From: Melastoma dodecandrum
Taxonomy: Eukaryota; Streptophyta; Magnoliopsida; Myrtales; Melastomataceae
Direction: 5' to 3'
Length of the DNA stretch: 64,000 bases
NCBI GenBank assembly: GCA_029817715.1
Contig: JARUPY010000538.1
Span: 8,556,001 to 8,620,000 of the forward strand
Below, piece by piece: positions 22,489 to 33,805 of this stretch. The stretch's first letter is position 1, and every line of letters begins with the position of its first letter. A program made the translations under genes and the position numbers. The notes beneath the pieces were generated by a model that had not been told where the DNA came from, made no database searches, and saw only the letters and a program-made list of their open reading frames with translations.

Positions 22489-25292
22489 TGTAATACCCCA
22501 AATTTTTTCATTAAATTTCTTTCATTTTGTTTTCTTTAAATGAATATTTTTTTTTAAGCAAAAAATTAACAAAACCCATTCAAAATGAAGACCTAGCCCA
22601 TATACATAGACATGGGCCTCTAATTTCTTTAATGACATGGTCAAAGCCCATTCAAAATTTATTTTTTCTTTTATTAATTAAAAAATGACGAAATTGTTAA
22701 TAAAAAAAAACCAAATCATTTGCATTAAATCATTACGATAATGTTTAGCTGATTCATTAACTCCCCCAAAAATTATTACATTCCTTATTTAAAAGTCCTT
22801 CCTTGTCTCATCAGAGGAAGAACCTGGACACAATTTCTCTAACCCTTCGAACATTCTTATCACCTTTCAGACAATCCCCATAAAAAAAATCAGAGATTCT
22901 CTGGAGGATCTCTAAAAATCCTCGGAGCCAAAGCATCCCTTTTTTTAGACAATCAGAGGTCTCACTCCCGGAGGTTGATCCTCCCAGAGACGTCCCTCCT
23001 TCTCTCAAACACGATCCATCCCTCTGAAAAATTAGAGGCCGGCCCCCTTCAGAGAATTCTCCAGCGAATTCCACCTCCCCTTCTGGAGAATCGGAGACCA
23101 ATTCCTCCACATACAACCGTAGGCCTACTTCTCCCGACATACACACAGAAACCGGAGCCAAGGACTCATTCTCTCCAGTTCTGACAAGCCAAAGCCTCCT
23201 GACCAACCTACTAAACGGACTCCACGATGTCCTTCTTCCTCCTCGGGCCATCTCGGGGCGAGGCTTCCCCTCGGTGAGTTTTCGATCTTTTTTTTGTATA
23301 TATATATATATTCATTTAGCCCGTCTTTTTATTTAGATCATGACTGACCATCTTTTACATTTGTTGAACTCATCGCATGTGATGTGGGGAACGCGAAACT
23401 GAGTCCCGACGGAGCAGCTTAGCCTCGACCAGAATGCAAGGGAGTCAGTCCGCAGGCAATAAGTTTCACGTCCATTGTTGGAATCAGACAAAATCTGGTT
23501 GTATCGGTCTCTTATCTTGTTAACATGATTGTGATTAAATTTTAGCCAATTTGGTTGAGTTTTCCTTTACTTTTGACTAATTATACTTGGGTTCTGTATG
23601 CTGGAATAACGAATTACAAAAAACGTATGTATTTGATCTGATCTATTTCTATTCTTCTGTCTATAATTTCATTATAAAATTAATTTTTATATAAAATACG
23701 TTTAATGAACTTTGTTTTGATATATTATGCACGAATTTATCATTTTTATATTTCAAGTTATGATTTTTTGAATATTAACCATATTTCTACCATGTTTTCA
23801 GTACTATGTATGATAAACTATTTTGTTTTAAAATTTACACATGTTCAAAAATTTTGAAATTTTAATATGTTATTTCTTATATGGCTGAAAAGACATATAA
23901 TTTTATTTTACTTAATTTTGACGTCTTCTGATTAAAATATGCTTAAAACGATTTCGACATGTGATCTGAACCGTTTTCAACAATTTTGTTTTGGTAAAAT
24001 AGATTTTATTTATTTTCTGTGAATCCATTTCCTGTAAAATTTTACAAACATGATCTTCCTTAAGTTAACCATCTTTTAACACTGGATTTGCTTCATTTGG
24101 ATTTCTGGATCAAAAGTTACATATTTTTGTTTTTGTGGTCTGCAATCAGATCGCTCGTCGGGTCAGACCCCATTTCGTAAAATTTTCTACTATGTTGAGT
24201 TTAATATCTTAATTCCAAAATTTGATATTTCATGTTTTTATTTGGTTAAGAATATATTTTTATAATTTTATGATTTTTAGAACCCGTTTGCATATTTTTT
24301 GACATTTTTCTTTAACATTGCATCATGGAGTTATTTTGGGCTCTTTGATTGTTTTATTATTGGGCTTGCAGGTACCCGTAGACCATCAACGTCATTGATC
24401 AACTTCAACACACCTAAAAGGAGTCCCTGTAGACGGTGCTCAAGACATGATGACATGCGGAGTCCGACAGCGGTGGGAGGTTCACAAAAGCGGCCCCAAC
24501 TGACGAGCTTAGCCGATGACATGCCATCCCGGCCGAGCCTCAGGTACATGAGGGAGGTGCGGGCCTCCTAAGGTTCTTTTATTTCCACATGTAACGGGTC
24601 GTGGGCCCAAGTGCATAGGCCCACGGTCACCATCCTTCCCCGCCCCCTTTGATCTCAATAATTGTATGTGCTTGTCCGCATGCCTTAAGCCCATATGTTT
24701 ATTGTCGCATGTCGTTTGCTATCAACAAGCATGAGTTCGGGTCCAAAGTCTGAATCGGGTCGAATGCCCGTAAAACATTGACATGAGTCCGGAGTAATGC
24801 TCGGATCGGGTCCAAGGCCCGTTAAACAAAAGCAAAGCTTTTGGAGCAAACGCCACCTCCCTTTTCGCATGTTAGAATGTAAGAGTTAGTAACTAGGAAT
24901 CCCCGAACCAACTGTTTTTTTCCGACTTCAACAGCTTTTATAAATAAAGTCGGTGGCGACTCCGTTTAGTTTACCTAGGTTAAACGACAACAACATTTTT
25001 ACGGAGCCATTTTGGATGGGTAACGGCGACACGAGCCGCTCCCGATTCCTCCTGAAAGTTCCTTCTTCGGATCATGCTCCGCCTTTCGCCCGCCGCCTCT
25101 TAGGAAAACAGAGACGGTCGGCGAGGGCCCGAGCAGGCCCAGTTAGGAACCCAGGGAGGGATCACCCAATTCCCTTCCGCAGCGTCCGACGCTCGAGTCG
25201 TGACGTCGACCGGTTGGGCCTTGGGGAGTGGGCCCGGATCCTCGGGTCGTCCGGACCGCATCGCGCGTGCTAGGTCGGAAGGCGCGCGTACA
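22489..25292 (+). mobile_element. Solo LTR (2.8 kb) with ATGGA target duplication
   Basis: Starts TGTAATACCCCAAATTTTTT at 22489 and ends GCGCGCGTACA at 25292, flanked by ATGGA at 22484-22488 and 25293-25297. It interrupts the zinc-binding region of the Tat integrase, and the frame resumes after it. Inside: a TATA-like TATTTAAAAG near 22788, a GC-rich block with a 146-aa antisense open frame (22811-23251), a donor-like CGGTGAGT near 23272, an acceptor-like TTGCAGGTACC near 24367, and near 24948 the GTCGGTGGCGACTCC block typical of Ogre/Retand LTR ends. No element protein is encoded. Confidence 0.85.
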
Positions 25293-26360
25293 ATGGAATT
25301 AAAATGTGTTGGAGTACATAAAGATACAAATTCTTCTAACCCTCCGTGATGGAGGATTGTATCAAGATGGCTAAGGGATGCCAACAATGCCTGAAACACG
25401 GTCCTATCACTCGGGCACCAACAATCGAGTTGAATGTCATGGTAAAATCTTGGTCTTTCCGCTATTGGGGAATGGATATAATTGGGGAGATAAAACCAAA
25501 ATCAAGCAGAGGAGATGTGTATATCTTAGTAACGGTTTAGTATTTTACTAAATTGGTAGAAGCGAAATTTTTCAAAAGAAAAATCGAATAGAAAGATGTA
25601 ATCGATTTTATCAAATAGCATATAATTTTCAAATTTGAAATTTCTCAAAACATAGTTACAGATAGTGCGACTACTTTTTAATGGGCGCATCATGCGAGAA
25701 TTCGCTGAAAAATTTGGTTTTCCGATTGTAAATTCATCTCCTTATTATGACCAATCAAATGGCAAGTGGAATTTATGAATAAATTGATTAAAACTAACAT
25801 AATAAAGATGATTCAAAAGAATCCTCAAGTTTGGCATAATTTATTAATGGAACGCTTCGGGCGCTTCAAATAACAAAAAGAGAAAATATAGGTGAAACGC
25901 CTTATTCATTAGCATATGGTTTCGACGCAGTGGTTCCAGCATAAATACAATGCAAGTCACTTAGGTTTGTTCGACATCAAAAGGGCATATTGACTATTAT
26001 GAAGAAAGTATGCATGTAGAACTCGAAATGATAGAAGATAAACGCGCTCGAGCATTGTATTGGGTAGAAGTACAATAGAAGAAAATCGCGAAAAATTAAA
26101 ATAAAAAGGTCCACGTAAAAAAATTCGAGGAAGGAAATTTAGTTTGGAAAATGGTTCTGCTCATTGTAAGGAAAGATTATTTCTTAGGAAAATGGTCTTC
26201 AAATTGGGAAGGTCCATATCGAATGGAGGTTGTATTACCGAAAGATACATAGTGGTTGACGTCTCTTTACGGGACGAGAGATGAATTAAAAACTAATGGT
26301 AAATGCTTAAAGAAATATTACTCAACCATTTGGAAAACATATAAAAATCAATTGTAAAAA
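25293..26360 (+). pseudogene. Tat integrase
   Basis: Integrase of the host Tat element. The zinc domain resumes at 25298 and continues through MEDCIKMAKGCQQCLKHGPI (25349-25408, Cys-x2-Cys kept). The catalytic core follows with GMDIIGE (near 25475, first Asp), YFTKLVEAKFF, TDSATTF-like sequence near 25665 in the place of TDQGTSF (second Asp), and SPYYDQSNGK near 25745. The C-terminal part near 26130-26235 has NLVWKMVL and NWEGPYRM, ending near 26340 with KKYYSTIWK. Numerous stops interrupt it. Confidence 0.8.
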
Positions 26361-26378
26361 TGATGTCCAATGATATTG

Positions 26379-27140
26379 AGAAGCGGCTAACGGTAAGTGC
26401 ACGTAACCGTTACGTAGTTTACTAATTAATACTAATTTTTTTTTGTAAAATTTACTAAAAGTTGACCGTTACTAACAAAGTTAACGTAAAATTAGAAAAA
26501 AATGTAGTAAAATTTACTAAAATCCGGTCTTCTTTTAGTAAAGTCAACGCAAAATTAGTAAAAAAGTATGGAAATTTTACTACTTTTGTACAGTTCACAA
26601 CAATTCAAGTTTACTAATTTTACGCTGACTTTACTAAAAATTTTTCGTTAGTAAAGTCAACGCATAATTAGTAAAAAAAAAGTTGTAAAATTTATAGCTT
26701 TTTTTACTAATTTTGCGTTAACTTTACTAAAATTGTTCGTATTTTAGTAAAGTCAAACCAATTTTAGCAAAAAAATGAGTAAATTTTACTACTTTTTTTA
26801 CTAATTTTGTGGTGACTTTACTAACGGAAAAGTTTTAGTAAAGTCAGCGCAAAATTAGTAAAAAAATAGTAAATTTTACTACTTTTTACTGTACGAATTT
26901 AGCCGATAATTAGTAATTATTTACTAATTCTGGTGTTTTTTTAGTAAAAAAGCTCTTCCAGTTAGCAACATTTACTAATTTTGACATGTTTTTACTAAAA
27001 AAAGTAGTAAACTGTTACTAAAAAATGAAGGTGTTTATTAACGAATTTACTAATTAGAACAGTGTTTCCGAACCTAACTCCGAACCTATTTATGTAGTGA
27101 AATTACCGGTCTACCCTGGTTACTAAACTTATTACTAATT
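26379..27140 (+). repeat. MULE left terminal inverted repeat
   Basis: AT-rich arm built of alternating forward and reverse copies of TTAGTAAAGTCAACGCAAAA, joined by poly-A/T and TTTACTA spacers (clear copies between about 26510 and 26870). Adjacent copies in opposite orientation can pair into hairpins. The arm matches the right arm in inverted orientation through CCTGGTTACTAAAC near 27115 and is longer than it. Confidence 0.9.
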
Positions 27141-27474
27141 TACTAAACATATTACTAATTTTGTTTGTATTAAGTTCAACTGCGTAAATAATTTACTAAC
27201 TTAATTACTAATAATGAGGTCTACTGTTGTAAATTTTACTAACTTTAACCCACAGATCCGTATTTAATATAATATTGGTTTGCGTCTGTAGTTGGATTTA
27301 CGTTTCCTAGCTGCACGTCGTCCCAGATTTCCTGCTGTTGGCCGTCTTCGTCCTAGATCTTCGGCTGGCAATAATAGACCAAGTGAAGAAGTTGAAGAGG
27401 AGTGGTCGTCTTTAAGGACCCATACAGGATCCATAAGCATTAAATGACTACAACAAATTTATACATGCCGACAT

Positions 27475-28614
27475 ATGTGGTGGCAAACGTATCTTCATGG
27501 TCATTTTTTGGCAGAGCTTAGAAGCACTCAACGATGCGAACGAATGCATCGTTACATGAAGGGATATGTCGACATGAAACATAAACTAGATGATTTCGTT
27601 AACAATTTCGAACGCGCAGTTCCTGATCTTCGTCACAAGGAATACGAAGAGGATTTCAAATAAACGCATAAGGCGATCTGGCCAATTACGATGTTGCGCC
27701 GACTTGAGGAGGATGCAAGTCAATTGTACACCCTGAGTTCTTTTCGTAAAGTTCAGTCCGAAATTAAAAAGGAAGCACGATTTTATGTGGAAGATATAGT
27801 TGATCGGAATATAGCGAGGGTATACACTCTTTTGTGTTATGAGGGTGAGCATAGATGCGTGCAAGTGTCATTTGGCAAACAAAATGTCCAACTCAGTTGC
27901 AGCTGCTTACATTTTGAGACATTTGATATTCCGTGTGCCCACCTCTTCCACGTTGCGAAAATTGAAGGATTCTTCACCATACCAAAGCATCTGGTCAATA
28001 AAAGGTGGACAAAATTAGATAAAAGTGTAAGTTATGAAGGTCTATCTTGCCGTGAATACGGTGTCGACATCAATGGTCTACGACAGGGTATTCTCATGAC
28101 CGCATACCGGCGTATGTGTTGTCTTGCTGGAAGATCAGACAACGCATTTCGGAAGCTTTAGAAAGAAATTCAATCATTGACGTTGGAGTTGGAGAGTAGT
28201 AATGTGGAGAATGAAGGTTTAATAAGGGTTGATGATCGCGTCGCGTATAATATTGGTGACAATATTCGTAAAGAGTATGTCATTCACGGAAGCAAGGAAG
28301 ACTGTGGCATGGGTCCGTCTCAACGGTTTTATGATCGTGGCTTCAATATCGAAAAAGTACGTAACGTATGTAGTGAAAGTTGTTCTGAAATCGAAGAGGA
28401 TGTGCGCTGTGAAGATAACTCGGTTTGTGGACAGTTAAATATGTACCCTTACTTTCAAATTTCGACAGCATTTCCGCAGTATTGTGACAAAACATCAACC
28501 TGTTCATTCAATAACCAAAGGTCAGCTATGTACAACCAGCCTGTTATGAGAAAATTTACAACTAGCCTGTTCTGTCACAAAATTTACATCTTCCAATGTC
28601 GCAACTTCGATTGA
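27475..28614 (+). pseudogene. FAR1-type MULE transposase, C-terminal part
   Basis: C-terminal half of a FAR1/FHY3-like transposase. The block with RSTQRCERMHRYMKGYVDMK at about 27510-27570 is strongly FAR1-like. After a stop at 27661 it resumes at 27691 with MLRRLEEDASQLYT and FRKVQ. A SWIM zinc finger follows near 27890-27960 (CSCLHFETFDIPCAHLFH, pattern CxC...CxH). A stop near 28159 separates a final open part to 28614. The N-terminal WRKY/GCM-like zinc finger and DDE catalytic core are absent upstream, where only about 200 bases lie before the TIR. FAR1-type transposases occur in Jittery-like MULEs and gave rise to host FRS genes (family knowledge). Confidence 0.85.
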
Positions 28615-29199
28615 GCAGGTTGCCAGCTATTACAACAAAAAACTATACACAGACTGCATGATGTTCACTACAACAGCGTGGCTAGATTTGGATTTGGGCA
28701 TGTCTTGCAGAACGGTAGTACAAGAAGCATCTGGACAGTGTAGTGTTTATCGACCTGCATGCCATGTTGAAGCATCACTCCTCTCCGGCTTTTTCAACTT
28801 CTTGTTGGCATCATCTTTAACTTTCTGCTGTATTATTTTCTTAACCTCATTCCCAGGCCATTTGATCATGCTAAGAATGAGCCTCAACCTATCAGCAATG
28901 CCTACGGTCTAACCCAGAAATACATGAATTTCAGGACAGCACTCAGTGAGGTTAATTAAACCACAATATTACTTATCCAGAATTCCAGCATGGCTACAGT
29001 CTAACCCAGGTAGCATTGAACGGCCTATTCCAGCAAATCAGTAAGTGTTTGACAATAATGCTAGGAATGACAAATGAACCTACGACTTCGTCAGCACCCA
29101 ATGGGGGTTCAGCCAATGTCATGAATTTCATGACATATATTCCATATTCACTTCTGCAGAAACACCAATGCACAATACGTATAACGGCTGCTTACGTTC
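28615..29199. other. MULE internal spacer
   Basis: No domain recognised. A minus-strand frame near 28870-28760 reads as a short Lys-rich segment, and a plus-strand 84-aa frame (28658-28912) is hydrophobic; neither is convincing. It lies between the transposase remnant and the convergent captured gene. Confidence 0.4.
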
Positions 29200-30811
29200 A
29201 TTAAGTTCAAAAGAAAATCGGGTAATGTTGTTGGACGTACTCATTCCCGGCAGCCATCTGGTCGGGTACGTTCGTCAGATATATTATTTTCCAGCTGGAG
29301 ATGTCTGGTAATTGATACCCTTTTGCCTTTGATTTGACCCTATTCTCTTCCATAACGACGCTTAGAAGCTTTAATACACGATGATGAAGCTCTGCTCTGC
29401 CACCGACGTTGGACAGTTTTTTGTACATTGTGTCCATTATGATGACTTCTTTTGTCCAATGTGATTCCGCGACGCAAAGCGGAATAAAAATCTACAAACA
29501 GGCATAACATTCAGTTTACCAAACAAAGAACATGGCTAAGATCGTAAATTAGTAACATATAAGTAGATTGTCATAGGCATGAAGACAGTTACATGGACTG
29601 GATGCTTACCCATTGCACTTCGTGGTTCTTCCCAATGTGAGACTTGAAGTGCACATATAAGGCTGCGGCATTTGCTTTGCTTATTACGGGCATTTTTGCT
29701 GCACTATATTGCGTCGATGCAAGATTCTGTGATCGTGTTGGTGGTTAGGTCAGGCTACATACAAGGTTTTGGGTCATCATGTAAATCAGCACTTACCCCT
29801 AACCAACTTGGAAGGTACCAAATCCTTCTCATTTCGGGATCCATGCTACTTTGTAGCATCACGGCGTGGAAGTCTATAATCTGCAACAACGAATCGAGGC
29901 GTATACACTCGAATGGGTTAATTGTCATTTAAGGTTAGACATTAAGGAGGTAATCTTACATCGCTGTCTATCCATCTTCTTGGCATAAGAGATAGAATCG
30001 CATGCCTATTAACGTGTGCGGACTCGGTCATACAAAAACATTCACTGCAAGAAATAATATCCATGCAAACAGGTTGAACAAACTTAAACAATATCCCAAT
30101 ATCCGAAGACAATGACACTAACCTATAGTCTCGGTCCTCATTCCAAGCATACTCAATGACACACCATTGCGCCGCTGTAAATGTTTTGAGCTCACTAACG
30201 GGCACATCCACTGGAAAGTATTTTTGCAGTGCCTAACCATGACAAATTACAACCATGGCTAAACCTATTAATCCTCAGGTCCAACTCACTATCGAGGCAC
30301 GACGAGTGCTAATGCTGCAGTCCATTTATACCTCACGGATAGTGGACCGTCCACGCTTTCTTGTCCTTGTAACCGGCTTAGGCGGGACAAATGGACTGCT
30401 CTTAAATGAGGACGGCTTCCTCTTGGCCGTACGACGAGTGGTCTTTCTATTGAAGATTGCCGTTGTCGATGATTCACTTTCCTGTGAATCATAGTGTAGC
30501 TTACTTCAATATCAATCACTTTCAACAGACTTAACAACAGAAATGTAATCATACGTCACCTTCAAATGCACTTCAACCTCTTCTCCAATCTTCGTCACCC
30601 CTTTCCCAACTTCCGGATCAGCATCCATGGGATGCTCTGCCTTGTCATTGACTTTAGTGGCGGGAACCTCTTCAAATTCTGCAACACATTTTTCTCCTGC
30701 CAAGTCCTTCTTCTTTGCTGTTTCTGTGGGGATACCGGTGCCTTCTTGATCCACTGCGACTTCATGAACAATCTTCTCCTTTCCTTTGTTCCATTGCAGT
30801 AGCGACTTCAC
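29200..30811 (-). pseudogene. Ulp1/C48 SUMO-protease-like part of captured gene
   Basis: Ulp1-type cysteine proteases remove SUMO from proteins. The minus-strand pieces run: an acidic Lys/Glu-rich region (30811-30512), a segment with VSELKTFTAAQWCVIEYAW (30211-29942), and a final piece from about 29497 to 29207. The last piece contains IPLCVAESHWT, matching the catalytic His motif (HW), then IIMDTMY (the Asp position), an RVLKLL helix and WKIIYLTNVPDQ before the region where DCG(V/I) with the catalytic Cys should be. There the sequence reads AAGNEYVQQ, so the Cys is lost. An AG before 29492 suggests a splice acceptor, so this is probably a multi-exon gene fragment. Assignment is by motif only. 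Confidence 0.6.
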
Positions 30812-31641
30812 ACCTCCTCGGATTTAGTTAGGCTCAACTCAGATTCACTCTCAATGTTATACCTAACAGCATCCGAAGTACCAAGCATTGCAGATAGTTT
30901 ATTCCGAGCTCCGCAAGTTGTACCTCACACGGGTCCGAATAATCATCGCGCAAGTTTACATTAGCCATTCATTGTGTCACTCCTTCCTGAACACCCTCGG
31001 CTACATGATCTTCCTTTTCGCCTCCTACCACCTTCTCCTGAGACTTACCACGCTCTTGTTGCATAACGGGATGGCTTTGTCAAGGTCTTTCTCTTCTAAG
31101 TTCTCTGAGAATCAATCCCATTGTGGATGATGTGCTCATTAGTAGCATGGAGTCTCGTAACAGAAAGTTCCACGGTCTGGTTATGAACTAATGCGTATAA
31201 TCAGTATTTTCAAATCAAAGTAATAAACCAAATTATAAACACATACAGACCAGCACACGAAATCAAGCATACCTTCAGACGACGCATCCCCATTTCCATC
31301 TGCCCATATTGGTTCGCAGGGTCCACTTCTTCCTCTGCGTTACTTTCGACATCGCGGGATTCCTGTAAATGGACTTACTAAGAATATTAGCCAATGACAT
31401 GTAGAAAATACACTACTAGGCATTACAACAAGGACAAAACCTACAAGTTCAGCAGCATCAGCATTTGCAACTCTGAAAATGGCTTTCAGCCGGTCATCAT
31501 CCCAATCTTGGCAGAAAGGCGTACTCATGCTTGTAGTTCTTGACGTGGTCTCCTCCATTGACTTTTTGCAAGCGTAAAACATCTGGTGGATTCACAAATC
31601 CAACACATTAACAATGAATAGTTCACAATAATAAAATCACT
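30812..31641 (-). pseudogene. Captured gene, linker exons
   Basis: Between the mobile-domain part and the protease part. The piece 31582-31340 contains SMSTPFCQDWDDDRLKAIF. The rest is short, low-similarity open sequence, presumably introns and decayed exons. No domain named. Confidence 0.4.
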
Positions 31642-32301
31642 CTAAATACAATCAATAAGCAACACAAACATTGTACTATACATTCTCACCAGCAATAGAT
31701 GGACACAGTCTCCTATATACTTTGCGTGATGACCTTTGAAGGCCCTCACTTGGCTACATAGAGTATCGACCACGTGAGTGGCACAGTCAAACTTACAAAT
31801 GGAGGCGACGTCCCGTGTCGCGAGCAGGTACTCCTTGTCGATGTCGAAGGCAGTCGTCGGCCACAAATAGCATCCTAGTATGAAAGGTACGACCTCCACT
31901 TTCCATACGTCGTCCAGAATATCTCTTGTCATCATTCTACTTTCAACGGACATGAGAGAAATCTTACCCCTCTTCAGATGCAGTTTCACCTCATCATGGA
32001 CGGTGTCCATGTGTCCGCTAAACGGGACACCGACTTTCGTAGCCGGAAGGCCAATCAAGGCCTCAACATCCGAAGAGAGCATTCGGTGTTCCACACCGTC
32101 GATGACCATAATCCTTTTAACGGGGCCGAACAACTTGAGAAGACACTTGAAAGCCTTGTGATGAACATGCTGACTTGCCAGATGCAGTAGCCCATCAAAT
32201 CCTAGGTTAGAAAGGGCAGCCCTCTTGGCATCGTTAAATGTATTCAGCACAGCCAACAACTTTCGCGAACTACACATTGTATAAAGGTAATCCTGTAACA
32301 A
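31642..32301 (-). pseudogene. Captured plant-mobile-domain-like exon (219 aa)
   Basis: An open frame of 219 aa, long for this decayed window. Blocks resemble the aminotransferase-like/plant-mobile domain found in front of Ulp1 domains in many plant MULE-associated proteins: LSNLGFDGLLHL, KLFGPVKRIMVIDG, SSDVEALIGLPATKVG, LGCYLWPTTAFDIDKEYL, HVVDTLCSQVRAFKG and YIGDCVHLLLVRMY. Domain order with the C48 part downstream on the same strand supports a single captured gene. The ATG at 32301 is uncertain because upstream exons are likely (32562-32362 is an Ala/Glu-rich open piece). No catalytic role is known for this domain. Confidence 0.6.
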
Positions 32302-32359
32302 TATATCCGCGACTACCTCAATACTACAATCAGGAATACTCCCAACACTCAGAAAAGAT

Positions 32360-33240
32360 GGTTATGGAGTTACCTTGGATACACGCACAGCCTTCGCCTT
32401 CTCCTTTTGAGAAGAACCAGGTGTGTTGCCTTCAATTCCAGCTTCTGGAGGGTCATAACCTTCTGCCTCGTGTGCATATTCCCCTACCAAATCTGCAAAA
32501 TCTCCTTCCATATATGCACTTTCCAACAAATAAATAAACAGGACATCATCATGACGGTTCACAGTCCCTCACAAATCTATACCAAATTAACATCAAACGA
32601 AATGAAGATCGGACCCCACTCCAACCAGACGCAATGAAAACAAACCAAATCCAAGCCATAACAAAACCAAAAGCCAAAGCCAAACCAAATCAAAACCGAA
32701 CCAACTCAAACCCAGTTGTGCTTTCACCAAATTAAACCAAACCAACCCAACCGTTCCCAGTCCTAGGTACACGCTTAATAACACAGACCCAGTCCAAGTA
32801 AAACCCAAGCAAGTTTAGCCAAATCAGGACGACTACCAACAAACAACAACTCAGGAGGACTACCAACGACTACGAAGACCCAGACCCAAACAAATGAGGA
32901 CGACCACTAGCGACCCAAACACAAATCACACACGAAAAGACGTAGTGGAAAACGGAAGCACGGGAACACATAAACCCTAACCTTCAAACGAACGTTACTG
33001 CCTCGGCGGCGAGGGGTTACGATTGGAGGTTTCGGAACTTACCCATTACACTATTAGGGTTTTAGGCCCCAATGCCAGAAAAAACAAAGGGGAAAAGGGA
33101 CAACGGAGTAACACCTGATGTCGTCGTGACCACTTGTAGAAGAGCCGCCCCGACGTTGATCCGCAACACCAGACGTGGCGGCCGGGATAGGAAGGCAGAG
33201 GACGAAGGGGACGATCGCCGGGAGGATACAACGCTACGAA
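32360..33240 (-). other. Captured-gene upstream region, CCAAA-rich tract
   Basis: 32562-32362 is an open acidic piece that may be a 5' exon of the captured gene. 32630-32760 is low-complexity sequence made of AACCAAA/AACCAAATC-like repeats. 32820-32900 repeats CAGGACGACTACCAAC-like words. 33000-33235 is GC-richer and may be the promoter or first exon side. Nothing else is recognised. Confidence 0.4.
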
Positions 33241-33263
33241 CGGAATGACGAGTTTCGTCCTTC

Positions 33264-33805
33264 TTAATTAGTAATAAGTTTAGTAACCAGGGTTGACTGG
33301 TAATTTCACAACATAAATAGGTTCGGAGTTAGGTTCGGAAACACTGGTCTAATTAGAAAATTCGTTAGTAAACACCTTCATTTTTTAGTAACAGTTTACT
33401 ACTTTTTTTAGTAAAAACATGTCAAAATTAGTAAATGTTACTAACCGTAAGAGTTAGTAAAGTCAACGCAAAAATTAGTAAAAAAAGTAGTAAATTTTAC
33501 TACTTTGTTACTAATTCTGCGTTGACATTACTAACGGAAAATTTTTAGTAAAGTCAGCGAAAAATTAGTAAACTTGAACTGCTGTGAACAATACAAAAGT
33601 AGAAAAATTTCCATACTTTTTTTTACTAATTTTGCGTTGGCTTTACTAAAAGAAGACCGGATTTTAGTAAATTTTACTACATTTTTTACTAATTTTGCGT
33701 TGACTTTGCTAGTAACAGTCAACTTTTAGTAAATTTTACTAAAAAAAATTAGTATTAATTAGTAAACTACGTAACGGTTACGTACACGTACCGTTAGCCG
33801 CTTCC
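33264..33805 (-). repeat. MULE right terminal inverted repeat
   Basis: Inverted counterpart of the left arm, from CCAGGGTTGAC near 33290 to the terminal CCGTTAGCCGCTTCC. It has the same alternating AGTAAAGTCAACGC units but fewer of them, about 220 bases shorter than the left arm. Confidence 0.9.

Larger units (their letters stand above)
26379..33805. mobile_element. Mutator-like element with long TIRs and gene capture
   Basis: A 7.4-kb DNA transposon. Its ends read (A/G)GAAGCGGCTAACGGTA in inverted orientation, and a perfect 9-bp target duplication ATGATATTG flanks it (26370-26378, 33806-33814), the size typical of Mutator-like elements. TIRs are about 760 bp (left) and 540 bp (right). Inside are a plus-strand FAR1-type transposase remnant (27475-28614) and a minus-strand captured gene with plant-mobile-domain and Ulp1/C48-like parts (29200-32560). 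The transposase has lost its N-terminal and catalytic parts, so the copy is non-autonomous. It sits just after the Tat integrase stop region. Confidence 0.9.

Noticed and set aside
22811..23251. 146-aa minus-strand open frame as a gene
   Set aside because: It lies entirely inside a solo LTR in a GC-rich block, has no recognised domain, and other LTR frames behave likewise.
24299..25273. Open frames of 60-106 aa near the solo LTR end
   Set aside because: All within the LTR, overlapping on both strands, without domains.
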